DNA from: Candidatus Zixiibacteriota bacterium
GTDB taxonomy: Bacteria; Zixibacteria; MSB-5A5; GN15; PGXB01
DNA: 6,076 nucleotides
Direction of reading: 5' to 3'
Assembly (NCBI GenBank): GCA_026397495.1
Contig: JAPLUS010000285.1
Coordinates: 1-6,076 of the forward strand
In this document: piece by piece, positions 1-4,841 of the stretch
Numbering within the stretch: the first letter of the stretch is position 1
How the letters are laid out: every line of letters starts with the position of its first letter
Notes under the pieces: model-generated
What the model was told of the DNA's origin: nothing
The model's input: only the letters and a program-made list of their open reading frames with translations
Database searches by the model: none
Position numbers and translations under genes: made by a program

Positions 1-27
1 GCATGAGATCACTGGGAATCTCTTCCA

Positions 28-51
28 AAAGGGAAATAGGGACCTATCTCC
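28..51 (-). terminator. weak terminator-like hairpin downstream of pyrC
   Basis: Read on the minus strand, an 8-9 bp stem (GGAGATAG against CTATTTCC, one G-U pair, 4-nt loop GTCC) starts about 22 nt after the pyrC stop codon and is followed by C and TTTT, then GG. The position suits the end of the pyr operon. The U-tract is short, so termination would be inefficient or the hairpin could be incidental. Longer flanking arms (GGAATCT at 64-70, AGATTCC at 15-21) could close it into a larger structure. I see no gene in 1-72. Confidence 0.35.
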
Positions 52-72
52 ATATATATTTGTAGATTCCAA

Positions 73-1392
73 TTACTGCTTACCCTTAAAAACAACCCGA
101 CCGGCCAGAATCGCGTAATCGACCTTACCGGATAATTTCCAGCCAATAAAGGGAGAATTCTTCGACTTGGAGCGAAAATTCTCTTTCTTGACGGTCCACT
201 TTTTCTCCGGATCGATAACGGTAATATCGGCCACCGAACCTATGGCGAGCGTTCCCCTCGGCAATTTGAGGATTCTGGCCGGATTATAAGTCATTTTTCG
301 GATAGCATCAGCCCAGGAAAGGTATCCTTTGTCAATTAGACTGGTCTTGAGCAGACCAAGTGATGTTTCCAGACCTATCATTCCCGGCGGCGCCTGATCA
401 AATTCCACATCTTTTTCCTCGGCTGCATGAGGAGCATGGTCAGAGGCGATGCAATCAATAGTTCCGTCAATTAAACCTTCAATGACCGCTTCAACATCCT
501 TCTTGGTTCTTATGGGCGGGTTGACCCTAAGATTAGTGTTAAATTCTTTGCCAATAGCCTCATCGGTTAATGAGAAATGATGAGGGCTGGCTTCAGCGGT
601 AACCTCAATACCCTCGGCTTTCGCCCTTCGAACCGCTTCAACTGCGCCCGCCGTAGTAATATGAGCAATATGCAGTTTGCTCCCTGTAAAACCGCACAAT
701 CTAATATCGCGCAGAACCGCTATTTCCTCACCTACTGCCGGTCGACCTCTCAAACCCAGCCGGGTCGATTGAAATGATTCATTCATTACGCCGCCATGAC
801 AGAGGAAATAATCTTCGGCATGAGATATTATCGGGATACCGAACATTCGGGCATATTCAAGCGCGCGCCGCATAATCTCCGGATTTTGCAGATAATTTCC
901 GTCATCGGAAATTGCCACCGCGCCGGCCTTCACCAAGTCCCCAATTTCAGCCAGCTCCTCCCCCTTCAACATCTTGGTAATGGCGCCAATAACATAGACA
1001 TTGGCATCCGCTTCCTCAGCGCGCGACAACACAAATTTGACTGTTTCCTGATTATCAATAATCGGATTGGTATTGGGCATACAGCAGATCGATGTAAAAC
1101 CGCCGGCCGCCGCCGCCTGACAACCGCTGATAATAGTTTCTTCATCTTCACGTCCGGGCTCTCGAAGATGCACATGCATATCAATCAGGCCGGGGACAAC
1201 CAATTTGCCGGAGGCATCAATTATATTTTCGACCGGGATAGAGACAAAATCCTTCTTGGCGCTCTCGGTATCTTTGGCAATCTTGGAAATCTTACCATCC
1301 CTTAGGAAGACGTCAGCCACGCTGCCGAAACCAAGAGCCGGATCGATTACCTGTCCTCCCCTTATGACCATATCATAGTGAGATGTTTTCAT
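73..1392 (-). CDS. pyrC: dihydroorotase, type I (pyrC)
   Basis: Cytosolic zinc amidohydrolase that cyclises N-carbamoyl-L-aspartate to L-dihydroorotate, step 3 of de novo pyrimidine synthesis. The 439-residue length is normal for the type I (long) class. The protein has the N-terminal small beta domain and a TIM-barrel core. DMHVHLREPG (res. 71-80) supplies metal ligands H73 and H75 and the substrate arginine R77. CMPNTNP (104-110) is conserved. D164 in SDDG is the aspartate used as a ligand in type I enzymes, where type II enzymes use a carboxylated lysine. H191 (SHAED) and H244 (HIAH) are further ligands. SDHAPH (317-322) contains the catalytic D318. All key residues are present, so it should be active. 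The start is ATG within an ATGA overlap with the pyrB stop, and AGGAGG lies 7 nt upstream inside pyrB, which suggests translational coupling. Type I enzymes often form a complex with aspartate carbamoyltransferase (Aquifex), and the gene adjacency fits that. This is the last operon gene seen. Confidence 0.97.
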   Translation of the reverse strand: MKTSHYDMVIRGGQVIDPALGFGSVADVFLRDGKISKIAKDTESAKKDFVSIPVENIIDASGKLVVPGLIDMHVHLREPGREDEETIISGCQAAAAGGFTSICCMPNTNPIIDNQETVKFVLSRAEEADANVYVIGAITKMLKGEELAEIGDLVKAGAVAISDDGNYLQNPEIMRRALEYARMFGIPIISHAEDYFLCHGGVMNESFQSTRLGLRGRPAVGEEIAVLRDIRLCGFTGSKLHIAHITTAGAVEAVRRAKAEGIEVTAEASPHHFSLTDEAIGKEFNTNLRVNPPIRTKKDVEAVIEGLIDGTIDCIASDHAPHAAEEKDVEFDQAPPGMIGLETSLGLLKTSLIDKGYLSWADAIRKMTYNPARILKLPRGTLAIGSVADITVIDPEKKWTVKKENFRSKSKNSPFIGWKLSGKVDYAILAGRVVFKGKQ

Positions 1393-2324
1393 TCTGCGGC
1401 CTCCTCTTTCTTCCCCGACAGCAAGTACAGCACGGCCATTCGGACAGCCTGTCCATTGGTAACCTGTTCCAGAATAACCGATGAGTCGCCATCGGCCACA
1501 TCATTGGCAATTTCCACTCCCCGATTTATTGGGCCGGGGTGCATGATTGTATAGTTCTTATTGAGAAGCGCCAATCTTTCGGTAGTTATGCCGAAGAGAT
1601 TGGTATATTCACGCTGTGATGGAAACAGTCCCGCCTGTTGGCGTTCCAACTGTATCCGCATTATATTCACTACATCGGCTCCATCGAGGGCCTTGTCAAG
1701 ATCGGTATAAACATCAATTCCGAATTTGTCGATTTCAAAGGGAAGAAGAGTGGAAGGACCACAAACTGCCACCGAGGCTCCCATTGCTTTCAATCCCCAG
1801 ATATTGGAGCGAACCACCCGCGAGTGTTTTATATCGCCTACCAGTACCACTCTTAGATCTTTGATATACTTATACTTTCGGCGGATGGTAAATAAATCAA
1901 GGAGTGCTTGGGTTGGATGTTCATGGGCGCCGTCACCGGCATTAATAACATTCGACTCGATACACTGTGTCAGAAAATAGGGAACACCGATGGAGGAATG
2001 TCTTACCACAATCATATCGATTTTCATCGCCTCTATATTACGTACCGTATCCCGTAAAGTCTCCCCCTTCTTGACGGACGAAGTCGAAGGAGTAAAATTG
2101 ACCGTATCAGCCGACAGCCTTTTTTCCGCCAATTCGAATGAGATTCTGGTACGAGTAGAAGGCTCATAGAAAAGATTCAATACTGTCATTCCCCGGAGGG
2201 TCGGAACTTTCTTTATGGGGCGTTCAATAATCTCCCGAAAAGATTCAGCCGTGTCGAGAATGAGAGTAATTTCTTCGGCTGTTATCCCTTCCAGACCAAG
2301 CAAATGGCGTGATCGTAATTGCAT
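1389..2324 (-). CDS. pyrB: aspartate carbamoyltransferase catalytic chain (pyrB)
   Basis: Condenses carbamoyl phosphate with L-aspartate to give N-carbamoyl-aspartate, the first committed step of pyrimidine synthesis. It has 311 residues, the usual length of a catalytic chain. The N-terminal carbamoyl-phosphate domain carries FYEPSTRTR (res. 52-60) and the mobile loop SSVKKGETL (82-90). HPTQALLDLF (136-145) is the family signature. In the aspartate domain, GDIKHSRV (163-170), R223/Q225 (RIQ) and HPGPINRGVE (262-271) bind aspartate. No regulatory chain gene (pyrI) is present. The enzyme is therefore probably a plain trimer or a complex with the PyrC product, and is not expected to be regulated in the E. 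coli manner (inference). The ATG directly abuts the pyrR TAG stop (TAGATG). AGGAGG lies 10 nt upstream, with a second purine-rich AAGGA closer, all inside the pyrR 3' end. This is consistent with coupled translation. Confidence 0.97.
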   Translation of the reverse strand: MQLRSRHLLGLEGITAEEITLILDTAESFREIIERPIKKVPTLRGMTVLNLFYEPSTRTRISFELAEKRLSADTVNFTPSTSSVKKGETLRDTVRNIEAMKIDMIVVRHSSIGVPYFLTQCIESNVINAGDGAHEHPTQALLDLFTIRRKYKYIKDLRVVLVGDIKHSRVVRSNIWGLKAMGASVAVCGPSTLLPFEIDKFGIDVYTDLDKALDGADVVNIMRIQLERQQAGLFPSQREYTNLFGITTERLALLNKNYTIMHPGPINRGVEIANDVADGDSSVILEQVTNGQAVRMAVLYLLSGKKEEAAE

Positions 2325-2933
2325 CTATTCCTTCCCTCCTTTCTTGGTAACTTTTTTAATACCCTGAATTTGGGAAGGGGGCAGTTTCATCCCCGATTTC
2401 ACCACCATAACTTTTTCAAAGCCATCTTTTTCTTGTAGTCTAACCAGCACCCGATCGTCTTTCGAGGTGGGAATATTTTTGCCGACATAATCCGGACGGA
2501 TAGGAAGTTCCCGATGGCCACGGTCGATTAAGACCGCCAGTTGTATTGAGCGTGGACGGCCAAAATCGATAATTTGATCAAGAGCCGCTCGTATGGTTCG
2601 GCCGGTGAAAAGGACATCATCAACCAGAATGATATTGCGGTCAACCACATCAAAGAGAATCTCTGTCCGCTGTATGACAGGTTGGTCAAGTTTGGAATGA
2701 ACGTCATCACGATAGAGATTAATATCCATTAGACCGACCAGAATATCGAGACCTTCAATACCCTTTATTTTTTCGGCAATCCTCTTGGCAATATCAGCGC
2801 CGCGATTAAGGATGCCGATCAAAACCAGAGTCTCCGCACCATCATTTTTCTCTAAAATCTCATGCGAAATACGGGTTATGGCGCGGGCAATCCCTTTCTC
2901 ATCCAAAACCGTTTCAATTTTCTCTTTAGCCAA
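2325..2933 (-). CDS. pyrR: bifunctional pyr operon regulator / uracil phosphoribosyltransferase (pyrR)
   Basis: RNA-binding regulator of pyrimidine genes with a type I phosphoribosyltransferase fold. Many homologues also convert uracil plus PRPP to UMP. It has 202 residues. The PRPP motif ILVDDVLFTGRT is at 102-113 and the flexible-loop region INLYRDD at 71-77. Residues linked to RNA binding in Bacillus PyrR are kept: T20, R21 and H24 (Bacillus T18, R19, H22) and the block RGHRELPIR...YVGKNIPTSK (138-158). This argues for a true RNA-binding regulator rather than an enzyme only. It is about 20 residues longer than the 181-residue B. subtilis protein because of a C-terminal basic tail (res. 182-202). 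The start is TTG at 2933-2931, the codon that gives the family-length N-terminus. AGGAGG is only 4 nt upstream, a short spacing, and no in-frame ATG is available nearby. It is the first gene of pyrR-pyrB-pyrC and is probably autoregulated through its leader. Confidence 0.96.
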   Translation of the reverse strand: MAKEKIETVLDEKGIARAITRISHEILEKNDGAETLVLIGILNRGADIAKRIAEKIKGIEGLDILVGLMDINLYRDDVHSKLDQPVIQRTEILFDVVDRNIILVDDVLFTGRTIRAALDQIIDFGRPRSIQLAVLIDRGHRELPIRPDYVGKNIPTSKDDRVLVRLQEKDGFEKVMVVKSGMKLPPSQIQGIKKVTKKGGKE

Positions 2934-3042
2934 AATGCCTCCTATAAGAAAAGGGAGTAAAGATTACTAATTCTCGTGACTTATTAAGCGAAAATAAATG
3001 TTTATTCAGATGAATTGGATGAATATAGACCCGCAGAAACAC
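2926..3042 (-). other. possible 38-codon leader ORF overlapping the pyrR start
   Basis: A GTG at 3042-3040, preceded 7 nt upstream by AAAGGA, opens a 38-codon frame ending at TAA 2928-2926. It therefore runs through the pyrR SD and overlaps the pyrR TTG by 8 nt. The predicted peptide starts VFLRVYIHPI and ends SYRRHFG, and resembles nothing I recognise. The SD-like AAAGGA lies in the 3' arm of the candidate PyrR hairpin, so PyrR binding could hide it. An open frame of this length arises by chance quite often, so this is speculative. Confidence 0.2.
2931..2943 (-). promoter_or_regulatory. pyrR ribosome binding site and TTG start
   Basis: A perfect AGGAGG (2943-2938) is followed by CATT and then TTG (2933-2931). 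The very strong SD with tight 4-nt spacing and a weak start codon is unusual and typical of a site held under translational control. GGAG (2942-2939) can pair with CTCC at 2957-2954, giving a 4-bp stem with an 11-nt loop that would mask the SD. Confidence 0.7.
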
Positions 3043-3054
3043 TTCCCTTTCCTT
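2946..3054 (-). promoter_or_regulatory. candidate antisequestor pairing in the pyrR leader
   Basis: On the minus-strand RNA, AAGGAAAGGGA (3054-3044) is complementary over 11 consecutive pairs, one of them G-U, to TCCCTTTTCTT (2956-2946), which lies directly 5' of the SD. The 5' tract overlaps the AAAGG arm of the PyrR hairpin (3055-3051). The 3' tract overlaps the CTCC (2957-2954) that can mask the SD. The helix is therefore mutually exclusive with both the PyrR hairpin's lower stem and the SD-masking hairpin, as expected of a two-state translational switch. The complementarity is seen in the sequence. The function is inferred. Confidence 0.45.
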
Positions 3055-3083
3055 TAGCCGTCTCTCGGAACGGCCTTAAAAGG
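3051..3083 (-). promoter_or_regulatory. candidate PyrR-binding stem-loop
   Basis: On the minus strand, lower stem CCTTT (3083-3079) pairs with AAAGG (3055-3051). A purine-rich bulge TAAG (3078-3075) sits on the 5' side, with a single T opposite. The upper stem GCCGT (3074-3070) pairs with ACGGC (3061-3057) around loop TCCGAGAG (3069-3062). Known PyrR sites have the same layout: lower stem, 5' purine-rich bulge, upper stem and a loop with an NGNGAG core, within the consensus ARUCCNGNGAGGYU. CGAGAG here fits that core, but the flanking UCC and GG positions do not match exactly. It begins about 10 nt after the predicted transcription start, upstream of pyrR itself, which supports the assignment. 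Confidence 0.65.
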
Positions 3084-3098
3084 TTAAGAACCAAGCCG

Positions 3099-3126
3099 AT
3101 TATATGAAATTTCCAGCTGAGGTCAA
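3099..3126 (-). promoter_or_regulatory. sigma70-type promoter of the pyr operon
   Basis: On the minus strand, the -35 box TTGACC (3126-3121) and a perfect -10 box TATAAT (3104-3099) are separated by 16 nt. The predicted start is near 3093-3090, giving a leader of about 160 nt before the pyrR TTG. The promoter lies about 70 bp after the ECF ATPase stop, so the pyr genes can be transcribed independently of the upstream genes. Confidence 0.8.
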
Positions 3127-3139
3127 GTAATATCTTGAC
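3122..3139. repeat. 18-bp palindrome overlapping the pyr -35 box (operator-like)
   Basis: GTCAAG-taatat-CTTGAC is a perfect inverted repeat with 6-bp arms and a 6-bp spacer. One arm contains most of the -35 hexamer. The position would suit a dimeric DNA-binding protein, but I do not recognise the motif as belonging to a known regulator. Confidence 0.4.
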
Positions 3140-3175
3140 AGTTAAGGCAGATTTTTTGGCGCCTCTGATAACTGT
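3138..3175. repeat. inverted repeat / hairpin downstream of the ECF ATPase gene
   Basis: Perfect 7-bp arms ACAGTTA (3138-3144) and TAACTGT (3169-3175) enclose further pairing (AGGC 3145-3148 with GCCT 3161-3164, or CAGA 3148-3151 with TCTG 3164-3167). It lies 21 nt after the stop of the ATPase gene, so it may act as a 3' end or mRNA-stabilising structure. On the minus strand no T-run follows it, so it is not a canonical intrinsic terminator. Confidence 0.4.
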
Positions 3176-3195
3176 TTATTTATAAAGGGGATGGG

Positions 3196-4776
3196 TTAAC
3201 CCCGGCCAAGATTTTTGGCCAGCTCCTCTTCGGTGAAATACTTTATCCGGCCAAAATGCTCAATCTGATACGACACCATCTCCGGTTTGGAAAGAAAGGC
3301 GGAATAATCATAGCTTTCGAAGAATTCGGCTTTGCTCCCGACACCATCGATCATGCCGCCTATCAAGACCACAATATCATCAGCCAATTCAAATATGATA
3401 TTCCCATAATGGGATATGATGACAATACCAATTCCCTCCTCATGCAATTTTACTGTCATCTTTTTAAAAAGCTTAATACCGTCGAAATCAAGACCACAGG
3501 TTGGCTCGTCAAAAAAAATGAAAGAGGGTTTCAATGAAAGAATCGTCCCAAAAGCCAATCGCCTTTTCTCGCCTCCGGAAAGGGTGAAGGGATCCCGCTC
3601 GGAGAAGATTCCCTTTGGCAGGCCGATTGTTTTATAGCATCCCTCCACCATATTATCAATTCCTGTCAGGCATAGATTTTCAGCGCCGAATCGAAGCTCC
3701 TTATCAACCGTCTCAAGGAAAAATTGCCGTTCGGGATGCTGAAAAGAGACGGCCAGATGACCGGCGCCCGCTTTAAAGCCACCATAATTTATTCTGCCCA
3801 TATTAGGCTTGAGTAACCCCGCCATTAATTGAATGAGAGTCGATTTACCGCTCCCCGATGGGCCAACAAGGCCAATTATTTTACTGTCTTCTATTTTAAG
3901 ATTTAATTCACGGAAGAGAAAATCGGAGGCATTATCACCATAGCCAAAAGAAACTGAATCAAGGGCAATTGATTTAATCGCCCCGGTTGGTTCCCGCCGC
4001 TCCATAGATGGAATTTCGACTTTGGGAAAAGCGGCGCCGGTCTCTATCCGATATTTGAGAGGGACATCGATACCCGCCGATTGACACTCTGCCACCCGGG
4101 CAAATATCTCCGAGGGCTTTCCATCCATCAGAATACCGCCTTTTTCAAAAACTATAATCCGCTCATAGTCTTCGGTGACATATGAGTACTGCGTAATTCT
4201 TAGGACGGTCAGGTTCTTGTTATGGTCAAGCAGTCGGGCAACAGCCGCCGTTAGAAGCTGCTTGCCGGATTCATCCAGGTATGACCCGGGCTCATCCAGA
4301 ATCAATATGGCCGGCTCGCCTATCATAACCGCCGCCAGCGCCACTCTCTGCTTTTCCCCTCCTGACAATTCAGAAGTGAGCCGATTCGGGAAGGCAGCTA
4401 ATCCGAAGAATTTCAGGGACTGATCAACACGCTCCCTTATTTTCACAAAATCAATATTCATATTTTCCAGAGAGAAAGCAATTTCCCGCTCAACCGTGGT
4501 AGATACCAACTGATTGTCCGGATTCTGGAAGACGAGGCCGACCTGACGCTTGAGTCTTTGGGCATCAGTCGCCTCAGCCGGATTTAAATCATTAACACTT
4601 ATTTTGCCGGAGGTTGCCCTGAGAATGCCATTTACAAGAAGAGCGAAAGTAGTTTTGCCGGATCCGTTATTACCGAGTATGGCAACTCTCTCGTCCGCAC
4701 CTATATTCAGGCTGAGATTATTTATAGCCGCTATACCATCGGGATAGCTGTATGAAACCCTATCAAACTTTATCAT
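3196..4776 (-). CDS. ecfA: ECF transporter ATPase with two fused ABC domains (EcfA-A' type)
   Basis: Cytoplasmic ATP-hydrolysing part of an energy-coupling-factor importer, expected to work with a membrane EcfT and a substrate-binding S component for vitamins or metal ions. Neither partner is in the window, so the substrate is unknown. The 526 residues hold two ABC domains, as in YkoD-like proteins, where most EcfA and EcfA' are separate chains of about 280 residues. Domain 1: Walker A GNNGSGKTT (35-43), Q-loop Q84 in FQNPDNQ (typical of EcfA), signature LSGGE (137-141), Walker B ILILDE (157-162), and Q196 in ITQ where the switch histidine is expected. Domain 2: Walker A GPSGSGKST (305-313), Q-loop FQHPERQ with Q346, LSGGE (399-403), Walker B FIFFDE (419-424), H456. 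The N-terminus MIKFDRVSYSYPDG matches the family, supporting the ATG at 4776. That ATG has no good SD: a GGCGG within the upstream terminator stem, then seven Ts. Confidence 0.92.
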   Translation of the reverse strand: MIKFDRVSYSYPDGIAAINNLSLNIGADERVAILGNNGSGKTTFALLVNGILRATSGKISVNDLNPAEATDAQRLKRQVGLVFQNPDNQLVSTTVEREIAFSLENMNIDFVKIRERVDQSLKFFGLAAFPNRLTSELSGGEKQRVALAAVMIGEPAILILDEPGSYLDESGKQLLTAAVARLLDHNKNLTVLRITQYSYVTEDYERIIVFEKGGILMDGKPSEIFARVAECQSAGIDVPLKYRIETGAAFPKVEIPSMERREPTGAIKSIALDSVSFGYGDNASDFLFRELNLKIEDSKIIGLVGPSGSGKSTLIQLMAGLLKPNMGRINYGGFKAGAGHLAVSFQHPERQFFLETVDKELRFGAENLCLTGIDNMVEGCYKTIGLPKGIFSERDPFTLSGGEKRRLAFGTILSLKPSFIFFDEPTCGLDFDGIKLFKKMTVKLHEEGIGIVIISHYGNIIFELADDIVVLIGGMIDGVGSKAEFFESYDYSAFLSKPEMVSYQIEHFGRIKYFTEEELAKNLGRG

Positions 4777-4812
4777 AAAAAAACCGCCGATGGCCCAATA
4801 AACACCATCGGC
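4777..4812 (-). terminator. intrinsic terminator between gcvPB and ecfA
   Basis: On the minus strand, GCCGATGG (4812-4805) pairs perfectly with CCATCGGC (4793-4786) around an 11-nt loop, followed by GG and TTTTTTT (4783-4777). This is a textbook rho-independent terminator ending the gcv transcript about 30 nt after the gcvPB stop. Its T-run is immediately followed by the ecfA ATG, and its 3' arm contains the only SD-like sequence of ecfA (GGCGG), so it could also act as an attenuator for ecfA. Confidence 0.85.
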
Positions 4813-4813
4813 C

Positions 4814-4841
4814 TTGAATAATCAGGGCAATTCCTATTCAA
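4814..4841 (-). repeat. 7-bp inverted repeat directly after the gcvPB stop
   Basis: TTGAATA and TATTCAA (arms 4835-4841 and 4814-4820) form a perfect stem with a 14-nt loop. It starts at the first base after the TGA and stands one base from the terminator stem, making tandem hairpins. The stem is AT-rich and weak. It may protect the 3' end of the gcv mRNA or be incidental. Confidence 0.35.

Noticed and set aside
9..53. Minus-strand 14-codon frame starting ATGGAGATAGG after pyrC
   Set aside because: Very short, no SD, and coincides with the hairpin arms. No support as a gene.
796..1305. Plus-strand open frame of 169 codons opposite pyrC
   Set aside because: It lies wholly antisense to a fully conserved pyrC and its product shows no family features. 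It is a shadow of pyrC codon usage.
2934..2936. ATT codon in frame just before the pyrR TTG as an alternative start
   Set aside because: It would sit 1 nt from AGGAGG, too close for initiation. TTG is the better though tight choice.
2991..3006. AT-only hairpin (AATAAA with TTTATT) followed by T residues in the pyrR leader, considered as an attenuator terminator
   Set aside because: The stem has no GC pairs and a 2-nt loop, and only TT follows the stem (2992-2991). It is too unstable to terminate transcription.
3135..3140. TTGACA on the plus strand as a divergent promoter
   Set aside because: No acceptable -10 box at 15-19 bp spacing, and no plus-strand gene downstream.
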